Origin: Nakamurella alba
GTDB taxonomy: Bacteria; Actinomycetota; Actinomycetes; Mycobacteriales; Nakamurellaceae
Assembly: GCF_009707545.1 (NCBI RefSeq)
Contig: NZ_WLYK01000001.1
Span: 124,001 to 188,000, forward strand
DNA length: 64,000 nt
Direction of reading: 5' to 3'
Shown: in pieces, positions 34,420 to 42,200 of the stretch
Numbering within the stretch: the first letter of the stretch is position 1
How the letters are laid out: every line of letters begins with the position of its first letter
Notes under the pieces: generated by a model
Databases searched by the model: none
Seen by the model: only the letters and a program-made list of their open reading frames with translations
Told to the model about the DNA's origin: nothing
Translations under genes and position numbers: made by a program

Positions 34420-35208
34420 ATGTCCGCGACCACCAAGGTGCGTTACGAGATCGAGCAGGGCGACATCGCCTGGATCGTGCTGGACGATCCGGCCAGCCGG
34501 AACGCACTCGGCGACGAGATGCTCGACGAACTGCTGTCTGCCTTCGAGCGGGCCCGCTCCGACGATGCGGTGCGGGTGGTCGTCCTGGCGTCCTCGCACG
34601 AACGGATCTTCTCCGCGGGCGGGGATCTGAAGGCCTTCGCCGACGACACCCCGACGATCACGAAGTACGCCGGATTGGAACGGTTCCCGCGGCTCTACCG
34701 GCTGATCGGGGCGCTGGGCAAGCCGGTGATCTGTGCCGCCGGCGGTGACGTGCTGGCCGGGTCGTTCGGGTTGGCGCTGGCCTGCGATCTGGTCATCGCC
34801 AAGGACACGGTGTCCTTCGGCTGCCCGGAGATCAACGTCGGGGTCTTCCCGTTCATGATCTCGGCGCTGATCTACCGGAACATCGGCCGGATGCGTGCGA
34901 ACGAGCTGATGCTGCTGGGGGAGCGGATCGGCGCCGCGGAGGCGGTGTCCCTGGGCATCGCGAACAGGGCGGTGCCGGCGGCGGACTTCGACTCCACGGT
35001 GCGCGACTGGGCGCGCCGGCTGGCGGACAAGTCCCCGCTGCTGATGCGGCTGGGCAAGGACGCGATCGATGCCACCAGGGACATGGCGCTGCCGGAGGCG
35101 TTGCAGGCGTTGCAGTCCCAGCTCGCGCTGGCCTTCACCACCGACGACATCAAGGAGGGGGTGGCCGCGTTCCGGGAGAAGCGGGCGCCGCAGTGGACCC
35201 TTCGCTGA
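34420..35208 (+). CDS. Enoyl-CoA hydratase/isomerase family protein
   Basis: This 262-aa crotonase-fold protein has the oxyanion-hole segments RIFSAGGDLKAFADD and CAAGGDVLAGSFGLALACDLVIAKD. A catalytic Glu is kept in FGCPEINVGVFPFM. CAGGAGAG precedes the ATG. It hydrates or isomerises an unsaturated acyl-CoA from the dehydrogenases in the window. The 80 bases after its stop hold the boxed promoter of the next CoA ligase. Confidence 0.93.
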   Translation: MSATTKVRYEIEQGDIAWIVLDDPASRNALGDEMLDELLSAFERARSDDAVRVVVLASSHERIFSAGGDLKAFADDTPTITKYAGLERFPRLYRLIGALGKPVICAAGGDVLAGSFGLALACDLVIAKDTVSFGCPEINVGVFPFMISALIYRNIGRMRANELMLLGERIGAAEAVSLGIANRAVPAADFDSTVRDWARRLADKSPLLMRLGKDAIDATRDMALPEALQALQSQLALAFTTDDIKEGVAAFREKRAPQWTLR

Positions 35209-35222
35209 CCTGCACGCCCACC

Positions 35223-35252
35223 TTGACCCATTCGGTCCGACCATTCTATTGT
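35223..35252 (+). promoter_or_regulatory. Promoter with GGTCCGACC operator in the spacer, before the second CoA ligase
   Basis: TTGACC (35223-35228) and TATTGT (35247-35252) have an 18-base spacer containing GGTCCGACC at 35234-35242. The stretch TTCGGTCCGACCATT is identical to that upstream of the paralogous ligase at 22387, so gene and control region are duplicated together. Confidence 0.62.
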
Positions 35253-35288
35253 TGGAGCGAACCAGAGTGGGTTGTGGAAGGAGCTGTC

Positions 35289-36956
35289 ATGGGTTTCGCC
35301 ACCGTGTCCGATCGGTACTCCGCCGAGGAGATCGAAGGCTTCTACGCGACCGGGCAGTGGCAACCCGAGACCTTGACGGACCTGGTCGAGCAACAGGTCG
35401 CGGTCCGCCCCGACCGGGTGTTCCTCACCGACGACACCACCTCGCTGACGTTCCGTGAGCTGCGTGACCGGGGGCTGGGCCTGGCGGTCGGACTGCACCG
35501 GCTGGGCATCCGTGCCGGCGACCGGGTGGCGGTGCAGATGCCGAACTGGTCGGAGTTCGGGGTCATCGCGGTCGCGCTCTCCCGGCTGGGCGCGATCATG
35601 GTCCCGATCATGCCGATCTATCGCAGCGACGACGTCTCCTACGTGCTGCGGACCGCAGGCGTCCGGGCGGCGATCGTGCCGGAGTCGTTCAAGAAGTTCG
35701 ACTACCTCGGCATGTACACCGATCTGCGGGCGGAGTGCCCGGAGCTGACTGACATCCTGGTGCTGCGTGGAACTCCGGGCAGAGTCGCGGCGGACGGGGT
35801 CCACGACTTCGCCGGGTTGGTTGTCGACGTGCCGGCCGCCGACGCCGCGGCCGAGATCGGTCCCGGGGTCGGTCCGGACGACCCGATCACCATCGTCTTC
35901 TCGAGCGGCACCACTTCCCGGCCCAAGGGTTGCCTGCACACGTTCAACACCCTTGCCTGTGGGTCCCGGCTGCTGGCACAGGCTTTCGGCTACACGCCGG
36001 ACGACGTCCAGTTCGGGCCGTCCCCGGTGACGCACACGACCGGGCTGGTCACCAGCATCGTGCTGCCGATGATCCACGGTGCCGGGTCGCACATCATGGA
36101 GGCGTGGGAGCCGGTCGCCGGGATCCGGCAGATCCGGGAACGGGGCTGCACGGTCACCGTGAACGCGACCACCTTCCTGCAGATGCTGCTCGACGCCTTC
36201 GATCCCGCCGTCGACGACCTCGGCCGCATGCGGCTGTGGGTGGCGGCCGGAGCACCGATCCCGGCGGCGATCATCGAACGGGCGGGGAGCGCTGTCCCGG
36301 GCCTGCAGGTGCTGAGCCTGTACGGCCGTACGGAGAACGTCACCACCACGACCTGTACCGTGCGGGACGAGCCGGTCCGCTCGCTGACCTCGGACGGCCG
36401 GCCGTTGCCGCTCCAGTCGGTGAAGATCGTCGACGAGTTCGGAGACGAGGTGCCCCGCGGCCAGGAGGGCGACATCGCCTACAAGGGCGCGATGCACATG
36501 CTCGAGTACATCGGCAATGCCGCGGAGACCGATGCCCTGTTCACCCCGGACGGCCACTCTCGCTCGGGTGACCTCGGCACCATGGACGCGGACGGCTACG
36601 TGCGGGTGACCGGGCGCACCAAGGACATCGTGATCCGCGGCGGCATGAACATCAGCGTCCGGCAGGTCGAGGACATGTTGTCCTCCCACCCGGACATTGC
36701 CCGGGTCGCGGTGGTCGGGATGCCCGACCCGCGGCTGGGTGAGAAGGTCTGCTGCTACCTGGTTCCCGCCGCCGGGTGCACGGCACCCGACCTCGCCGGG
36801 ATCCGCGAGTACCTGCTGGGCGCCGGTCTCGCGATCCAGAAGGTCCCGGAGCGGGTCGAGGTCGTGCAGGAGTTGCCCACGACTGCGACCGGGAAGATCC
36901 AGAAGCACGTGCTCCGCTCGATGATCGCCGAGACGCTCTCCACCCAGAACGCCTGA
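35289..36956 (+). CDS. AMP-forming acyl-CoA synthetase (paralogue)
   Basis: This 555-aa ANL-superfamily ligase is closely similar to the product of 22387-24048 over its full length. Key parts are FSSGTTSRPKGC near residue 203, VQFGPSPVTHTTGL, LYGRTENVTTTTC, SGDLGTMDADGYVRVTGRTKDIVIRGGMNIS and the catalytic Lys in TTATGKIQKHVL near 537. ATG 35289 matches the paralogue's N-terminus (RYSAEEIEGFYATGQW against RYSDDQIASFYESGYW); the frame is open further upstream but runs into the promoter. It ends at a strong hairpin. Confidence 0.93.
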   Translation: MGFATVSDRYSAEEIEGFYATGQWQPETLTDLVEQQVAVRPDRVFLTDDTTSLTFRELRDRGLGLAVGLHRLGIRAGDRVAVQMPNWSEFGVIAVALSRLGAIMVPIMPIYRSDDVSYVLRTAGVRAAIVPESFKKFDYLGMYTDLRAECPELTDILVLRGTPGRVAADGVHDFAGLVVDVPAADAAAEIGPGVGPDDPITIVFSSGTTSRPKGCLHTFNTLACGSRLLAQAFGYTPDDVQFGPSPVTHTTGLVTSIVLPMIHGAGSHIMEAWEPVAGIRQIRERGCTVTVNATTFLQMLLDAFDPAVDDLGRMRLWVAAGAPIPAAIIERAGSAVPGLQVLSLYGRTENVTTTTCTVRDEPVRSLTSDGRPLPLQSVKIVDEFGDEVPRGQEGDIAYKGAMHMLEYIGNAAETDALFTPDGHSRSGDLGTMDADGYVRVTGRTKDIVIRGGMNISVRQVEDMLSSHPDIARVAVVGMPDPRLGEKVCCYLVPAAGCTAPDLAGIREYLLGAGLAIQKVPERVEVVQELPTTATGKIQKHVLRSMIAETLSTQNA

Positions 36957-36964
36957 ACGGGCAG

Positions 36965-36997
36965 CGGCCCGGGCTCGTCGGTCGCGCGCCCGGGCCG
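36965..36997. terminator. Hairpin between convergent genes, probable bidirectional terminator
   Basis: CGGCCCGGGC (36965-36974) and GCCCGGGCCG (36988-36997) form a perfect 10-bp stem with a 13-base loop between the second CoA ligase (+) and the MaoC pair (-). There is no T tract. Confidence 0.6.
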
Positions 36998-37010
36998 GGT
37001 ACGGCGTGGG

Positions 37011-37439
37011 TCAGACGGGCTCGTTGCGCAGCACCGCGGTCCCGGTGACCACCGGCGACCCGCCGACCTGCACCGACAGTGCGAGGGTGGTGGTCCCGGC
37101 ATCGTCATCGACATCGCTGATGGTACCGCCGATCTCCAGGACGTCCCCGATCCGGACAGGTGCGGTGAACCGGACCTCGAAGGACCGGAGCCTGGTGATG
37201 CCGAAGGTGTCGGTGACCCAACCGGCGAGCAGGGCGGCCTGGAACTGGCCCATCGCGACAATGCCGCCGAGACCCGCCTCGGCGGCGAATCCCGGATCGT
37301 GGTGCAACGGGTTGAAATCGCCGCCCGCACCGGCGAACCGGACGATGTCAGTCTGGGTGACCGGGCCGAAGGTGCGCGGTACCGGAGCTGCAGGAAAGTT
37401 GTCGACCACTGCGTCCTCGGTCGACGGGTCGGCACTCAT
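37011..37439 (-). CDS. MaoC-like hydratase, catalytic subunit
   Basis: This 142-aa hot-dog protein has the hydratase-2 motif GGDFNPLHHDPGFAAEAGLGGIVAMG with Asp, Asn and His in place. The usual IAHG reads VAMG. It overlaps the upstream gene as ATGA. The two small proteins probably form a heterodimer, as HadB with HadA/HadC does in mycobacterial fatty acid synthesis and as paired MaoC proteins do in steroid side-chain degradation. Confidence 0.88.
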   Translation of the reverse strand: MSADPSTEDAVVDNFPAAPVPRTFGPVTQTDIVRFAGAGGDFNPLHHDPGFAAEAGLGGIVAMGQFQAALLAGWVTDTFGITRLRSFEVRFTAPVRIGDVLEIGGTISDVDDDAGTTTLALSVQVGGSPVVTGTAVLRNEPV

Positions 37440-37900
37440 GAGGCGCTCCGTTCGATGATGGTCTCGGTGACCCGCACGACCCTGGTGTCGGCCGCATCCA
37501 GGTAGTCCGTCCGCAGGGTGATCCGCCGCAGCGAGCCGCCGGTGCGGGTCGCCCGCCGTTCGTCCGCGACGACGTGACGCATGCCGCGCAGGCTGTCGCC
37601 GGCGACCAGCGGTCGCTCGTAGTCCCAGCGCACCGCTCCCACGACCACCCGGGGCAGATCGAGCCCGAGCGCGCGGACGAAGGCGAGTTGGTCCCGGTGG
37701 TGCCCGGCTACGACGACATGGGTTGCGGTCGCTGCGATGTCGGCCAGGCCAGCGGAACGTGCCGCGGCGCTGTCGCGATGGATCGGATCCTGCACGGCGG
37801 TGGCCCGGACGAACTCGCCGATCTTGCCGCGCTCGACCTCGAACTCGACCCGGTCGATCTCCACCGGACCGTCCGGGCCGTCGGCTCCTGGTGCGGTCAT
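37436..37900 (-). CDS. MaoC N-terminal-type hot-dog protein, partner subunit
   Basis: This 154-aa protein resembles the non-catalytic FAS1-dehydratase/HadA-type half: EFEVERGKIGEFVRATAVQDPIHRD and THVVVAGHHRDQLAFVRALGLDLPRVVVGAVRWDYERPLVAGDSL. It lacks the IAHG-type catalytic loop. I chose ATG 37900 because GGAGGAG is 5 bases upstream; an ATG 51 bases earlier lacks such a site. It is divergent from the acyl-CoA dehydrogenase at 38037, with the GGTCCGACC box between them. Confidence 0.82.
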   Translation of the reverse strand: MTAPGADGPDGPVEIDRVEFEVERGKIGEFVRATAVQDPIHRDSAAARSAGLADIAATATHVVVAGHHRDQLAFVRALGLDLPRVVVGAVRWDYERPLVAGDSLRGMRHVVADERRATRTGGSLRRITLRTDYLDAADTRVVRVTETIIERSAS

Positions 37901-37945
37901 CCCGACTCCTCCCGGACTGCGCGCCACCAGGAATGTCCGGGGACG

Positions 37946-37974
37946 CTGCACTGCGTTTCGGTCCGACCTATAGT
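37946..37974 (+). promoter_or_regulatory. Promoter with GGTCCGACC operator, before the acyl-CoA dehydrogenase
   Basis: CTGCAC (37946-37951) and TATAGT (37969-37974) are 17 bases apart, with GGTCCGACC at 37960-37968 directly before the -10. The site lies between divergent units and could control the MaoC pair as well. Confidence 0.52.
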
Positions 37975-38036
37975 ATCATTTCCATTGTCGGCGACGAGGC
38001 TGGTCGGCGACGTGACGACGCACGAGAGGGTGGCCG

Positions 38037-39212
38037 ATGGAGCTCGCCGATTCCCCTGACGAAGCCCGGTTCCGCGCCGAGGTGCGCACCTGGTTGGCGG
38101 CCACACTGCCGACCCTGCCCTGGCCCGAGCCGGTCGAACTGGTGGCGAAGCTCCCGTTCTGGCAGGAGTGGCAGCGCAAGCTCTACGACGGCGGGTACGC
38201 CGGGCTGTCCTGGCCGGTGGAGTACGGCGGCCAGGGGGCGGACCCGGTGCGCCGGGCGATCTTCACCGAGGAGCTCGACCGGGCGGGCGCGCCGGAGCGG
38301 CTGAACACGATCGGCGAGGACTTCGCCGGACCGACGATCATCGACTTCGGGACCGATGCGCAGAAGGAACGATTCCTGCGCCGGATCCTGACCGGCGAGG
38401 ACATCTGGTGCCAGCTGTTCTCCGAGCCGGAGGCCGGTTCCGACCTGGCCTCGCTGCGCACCAGGGCGACGAAGGTCGACGGCGGGTGGCGCATCGACGG
38501 TCAGAAGGTGTGGACCAGCCGGGCCCACCTCGCTGCCCACGCCATCCTGCTGGCCCGCACCGGCGGCGGGCCGCGGCACAAGGGCATCACCTTCTTCCTG
38601 GTACCGATGGACACGCCTGGCATCTCGGTGCGGCCGCTGGCGCACATGCTGGGCGAGGCGGAGTTCAACGAGGTCTTCCTGGAGAACGTCTTCATCCCGG
38701 ACGATCTGCGCGTCGGTGAGGTGGACGGCGGATGGAAGGTCGCGATGGGCACCCTGGCCTACGAGCGGGTCGCCATCGCCACCGGCCGGGTCAACACCCA
38801 GCAGGCGGTGTCCGACATCATCAGCGACGTCCGCGGGATGACCGCCGAGGACGGATCGCCGCTGGGTGCGGTACCGGCGATCCGGCAGAAGGTGGCGGAC
38901 CTCTACGGCCGTGCGCTGGTGCACTACCTCATCGGACAGCGGGTGATCGCGAACGCCGCGGCGGACGGCCCCCCGGGACCGGTCACCTCGATCGGGAAGC
39001 TCTACTTCTGTCCGCTGGTCGAGGATCTCGCCGACTTCCGGCTGTCGCTGGACCCGATGGGTGGTCAGTCCCTGCCGGACGACCCCGACGAACCCGCCGA
39101 CAAGTGGCTGCGCCTGGCCTACCAGGCCCGCGGGACCGCGATCGCCGGCGGCTCGACCTACATCCAGCGCAACATCGTCGCCGAGCGCATGCTCGGCCTG
39201 CCGAGAGGCTGA
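38037..39212 (+). CDS. Acyl-CoA dehydrogenase
   Basis: This 391-aa FAD enzyme shows LSWPVEYGGQGADPVRRAIFTEELDRAGAP, DIWCQLFSEPEAGSDLASLRTRA, GQKVWTSRAHLAAHAILLARTGG and the end GGSTYIQRNIVAERMLGLPRG. Where many relatives have SEIQRNI this one has TYIQRNI. Such enzymes often work as heteromers with a second dehydrogenase on bulky acyl-CoAs. ATG 38037 follows a box-controlled promoter. Five bases separate it from the synthetase gene. Confidence 0.92.
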   Translation: MELADSPDEARFRAEVRTWLAATLPTLPWPEPVELVAKLPFWQEWQRKLYDGGYAGLSWPVEYGGQGADPVRRAIFTEELDRAGAPERLNTIGEDFAGPTIIDFGTDAQKERFLRRILTGEDIWCQLFSEPEAGSDLASLRTRATKVDGGWRIDGQKVWTSRAHLAAHAILLARTGGGPRHKGITFFLVPMDTPGISVRPLAHMLGEAEFNEVFLENVFIPDDLRVGEVDGGWKVAMGTLAYERVAIATGRVNTQQAVSDIISDVRGMTAEDGSPLGAVPAIRQKVADLYGRALVHYLIGQRVIANAAADGPPGPVTSIGKLYFCPLVEDLADFRLSLDPMGGQSLPDDPDEPADKWLRLAYQARGTAIAGGSTYIQRNIVAERMLGLPRG

Positions 39213-39217
39213 GCACC

Positions 39218-41206
39218 GTGTCGGACTACGTGTGGCACCCGTCGCAGGACTACATCGAGAACGCCAATGTGACGAGACTCGGGCGGCGGTACGGGCTGTC
39301 GACGATCGACGAGCTCCGCGCCCGGTCGGTGGCCGACGTCTCCTGGTACTGGGGTGCGGTGGTCGAGGATCTCGGTCTGCCCTTCGAGCAGCCCTGGACC
39401 CAGGTCCTGGACGTGAGTCGGGGGATCGAGCACCCGGACTGGTTCGTCGGTGGCCGGGTCAACGTCACGGACGCCTGCGTCTCGCGGTGGCGCGAGGATC
39501 CCGCTGTCGCCGCCCGGCCGGCGGTCGTGCACGAGGCCGAGGACGGCACCGTCCGGTCGATGACCTACGCCGAGCTCGACCGGCAGGTCGAGGCGGCGGC
39601 GCACGGGCTGCAGCAGGCCGGGGTGCGCAGCGGCGACGCGGTGGCGCTGTTCCTGCCGATGATCCCGGAGGCGGTGGTCGCGGTCTACGCCGTTGCCCGG
39701 CTGGGAGCGGTGCTGGTACCGCTGTTCTCGGGATTCGCCCCGGCGGCCATCGCCTCCCGGCTGCAGGACGCGGCGGTGACGACCGTGATCGTCGCGGACG
39801 GGACGGTGCGACGGCGCAAGCCGGTCGCGATGAAGCCGCTGATGGATCAGGCCCTCGCGGACTGCCCGACGGTGCGGACGGTGGTGGTGGTGTCGAACGC
39901 CTCCGCTGCCGTGCCGACCGACCCGCGGCCGGTCGATGCCCCAGGTGCGGCGACGGAGATCGCCTGGGCGGAGTTGCTGGCGAACCCGGAGCCGGTGGCG
40001 CGGGTGTCCACCGGCGCGATGGACACCCTGCTGCTGGCCTACACCTCCGGGACCACCGGGCGTCCGAAGGGGGCGGTGCACACCCACGCCGGGTTCCTGG
40101 TGAAGACCGCCAGCGAGGTCGCCTATTCCTTCGACATGTCGGCCGGCGGGGTGTTCTGCTGGATCACCGATCTGGGCTGGATCATGGGTCCGCTCTCGAT
40201 GATCGGCACGCACGCCAACGGCGCCACGCTCCTGCTGTACGAAGGATCCCCGGACGTCCCGGACCTGAACCGGCTGTGGGACCTGGTACAGCGGCACCGG
40301 ATCACCATGCTCGGGGTGTCACCGACCCTGATGCGAACACTTCGGCTGACCGACGGCGAAGCCCCGCCCTACGACCTGTCCTCGGTGCACACCATCGGGT
40401 CGACCGGCGAGCCCTGGGACCCGGAGTCCTACGAATGGATGGCCCGGGACGTCTTCGGCGGTCGGGTGCCCGTGATCAACTTCTCCGGCGGCACCGAGGT
40501 CGGCGGGTCGTTCCTGGCACCGTACCCGGTGGAGTCGATCCGCAGCTGCTCGCTCGGCGGACCCTCGCTGGGCATGGATGTCGATGTGGTCGACGACTCC
40601 GGCGCTCCGGTGCGCGGGAAGATCGGCGAACTCGTGTGCCGGCAGCCCTGGCCGGCGATGACCAGGGGGGTCTGGCAGGACGAGGAGCGCTACCTCGAGT
40701 CCTACTGGTCGACGTTCCCCGGTCTGTGGCGGCACGGCGACTACGCCCTGGTGGAGGACGGGCAGTGGTACATCCGCGGCCGGTCCGACGACGTGATGAA
40801 CGTGGCCGGCAAGCGTCTGGCGCCGGCCGAGGTCGAGGCCGTGCTGGCCGCGCACCCCGCGGTGGCTGAGTCGGCCGTGGTCGGGATGCCCGATGCCAAG
40901 AAGGGCGAGACACCCTGGGCCTTCTGGGTCGCCCGGCCGGATGTCGCCGCCGATCCGGCCCACGACGAGGAGGTCTCCGCGGAGCTGCGGGCCATGGTCG
41001 GTGCGGCGCTGGGCAAGCCCTTCGCGCCCGGTGCCGTGCACCGGGTGGACCGTCTTCCCAAGACCAGGTCGCAGAAGATCCTTCGGCGGGCGGTGCGGGC
41101 GGCCGCGCTCGGCACCGACCCCGGGGACCTGTCCGGCGCGGAGAACCCGGAGGCCGTCGACGAGATCCGCCGGACACTCACCGGTTCCGTCGTTCCCGCG
41201 GGCTGA
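39218..41206 (+). CDS. Acetyl-CoA/propionyl-CoA synthetase-like acyl-CoA ligase
   Basis: This 662-aa ligase is longer than the two other ligases and belongs to the acetyl-CoA synthetase branch. The N-terminal cap (YVWHPSQDYIENANVTRL), the phosphate loop AYTSGTTGRPKGAVHTH near residue 272, WITDLGWIMGP, INFSGGTEVGGSF and a C-terminal DRLPKTRSQKILRRAVR with the catalytic lysine near 620 are seen. SGK in that motif is SQK here. GTG 39218 was chosen, 5 bases after the dehydrogenase stop. It may activate the acid substrate or recycle a released short acid. Confidence 0.91.
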   Translation: MSDYVWHPSQDYIENANVTRLGRRYGLSTIDELRARSVADVSWYWGAVVEDLGLPFEQPWTQVLDVSRGIEHPDWFVGGRVNVTDACVSRWREDPAVAARPAVVHEAEDGTVRSMTYAELDRQVEAAAHGLQQAGVRSGDAVALFLPMIPEAVVAVYAVARLGAVLVPLFSGFAPAAIASRLQDAAVTTVIVADGTVRRRKPVAMKPLMDQALADCPTVRTVVVVSNASAAVPTDPRPVDAPGAATEIAWAELLANPEPVARVSTGAMDTLLLAYTSGTTGRPKGAVHTHAGFLVKTASEVAYSFDMSAGGVFCWITDLGWIMGPLSMIGTHANGATLLLYEGSPDVPDLNRLWDLVQRHRITMLGVSPTLMRTLRLTDGEAPPYDLSSVHTIGSTGEPWDPESYEWMARDVFGGRVPVINFSGGTEVGGSFLAPYPVESIRSCSLGGPSLGMDVDVVDDSGAPVRGKIGELVCRQPWPAMTRGVWQDEERYLESYWSTFPGLWRHGDYALVEDGQWYIRGRSDDVMNVAGKRLAPAEVEAVLAAHPAVAESAVVGMPDAKKGETPWAFWVARPDVAADPAHDEEVSAELRAMVGAALGKPFAPGAVHRVDRLPKTRSQKILRRAVRAAALGTDPGDLSGAENPEAVDEIRRTLTGSVVPAG

Positions 41207-41235
41207 TCGCAGCGCCGTCCGCTGGTGCCTGTCCC

Positions 41236-41266
41236 CGGCCGGCTGGTCGACGGGACCTGCCGGCCG
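41236..41266. terminator. Hairpin between convergent genes, possible terminator
   Basis: CGGCCGGC (41236-41243) and GCCGGCCG (41259-41266) form an 8-bp stem with a 15-base loop, between the synthetase (+) and the enoyl-CoA hydratase-like gene (-). Confidence 0.42.
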
Positions 41267-41271
41267 CCAGA

Positions 41272-42075
41272 TCACGACAACCTGGTGCGCGCTCTCGCAG
41301 CAGCGTCCGCCTTGCCCGCCTCCAGGTCGCCGACGGCCAGCGTCCGGGCATAGGCGGCCGAGGTCGCCGCCTCGTGGGCCAGGCCCTCGGCGAGTGTCGT
41401 GCGGGCGCCCTCGTCGATGAGACGCTTGTAGGTCGTGACGATCTCGCGGTTGCCGTCGGCGAAGTCGTGGGCCAGCGCCAGCGCCGCCGGCATCAGATCC
41501 TCCGGCTCCAGAACCCGGTTCACCAGGCCGATCTCGAATGCCCGGTCGGCGTCGACGAAGTTACCGGACAACGAGATCTCCTTGGCCCGTTGGATCCCGA
41601 TCTGCCGGGCCAGCCGCTGTGACAGGCCCCATCCCGGGAGCAGGCCGACCCTGACGTGGGTGTCGGCGAACCTGGTCGTGCGGTCGGCGTAGACGACGTC
41701 GCACGCCAGCATGATCTCCATCCCGCCGGTGATGCAGAACCCGCGGAGCGCCACGATGATCGGGATGCTGCAGTTCTCGATCGCCAGCACCGGGTTCTCC
41801 TCGGCGACATCCTGCTGGGTGCCCCGCTCGTCGGCCTCCTTCAGGTCGAAGCCGGCGGTGAACGCCCGGTCCCCTGCGCCGGTGAGGACGATCGCACCGA
41901 CGGTGCCGTCGGCGTCGAGCTGCTCGATCGTCGTGTGCAGCGCGCGACGCAGCTCCGCGGACAGCGCGTTCAGCACCTCCGGGCGGTTCAACGTCAGGAT
42001 CGCCACGGCGCCGTCCCTGCGGATCAGCACCGTGTCGCTGCCGGATTCGATGTCGGTGTCGCTGGGGTCGGGCAC
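41272..42075 (-). CDS. Enoyl-CoA hydratase-family protein with an altered active site
   Basis: This 267-aa crotonase-fold protein shows RAFTAGFDLKEADERGTQQ and FCITGGMEIMLACDVVYADRTTRFADTHVRVGLLPGWGLSQRL. The second catalytic acid that is Glu in hydratases (PE motif) is replaced by THVRVG, so the reaction may be isomerisation or another crotonase-type step. I chose GTG 42075, which has GAGGAG 6 bases upstream. The frame is open 30 codons further upstream with non-family sequence. It lies 125 bases downstream of the large regulator on the same strand. Confidence 0.88.
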   Translation of the reverse strand: MPDPSDTDIESGSDTVLIRRDGAVAILTLNRPEVLNALSAELRRALHTTIEQLDADGTVGAIVLTGAGDRAFTAGFDLKEADERGTQQDVAEENPVLAIENCSIPIIVALRGFCITGGMEIMLACDVVYADRTTRFADTHVRVGLLPGWGLSQRLARQIGIQRAKEISLSGNFVDADRAFEIGLVNRVLEPEDLMPAALALAHDFADGNREIVTTYKRLIDEGARTTLAEGLAHEAATSAAYARTLAVGDLEAGKADAAARARTRLS

Positions 42076-42200
42076 GTGTGCTCCTCGGCAGGTGTGCAGC
42101 ACCGGTGGTTCGTTCGACCGGTGGGATGGTGAACAGTATGCACCCGTGCGGGTTTCGTCACCCACCCGTCACTTGCGGCGCCTTCGCCCGGGGCGACCGG

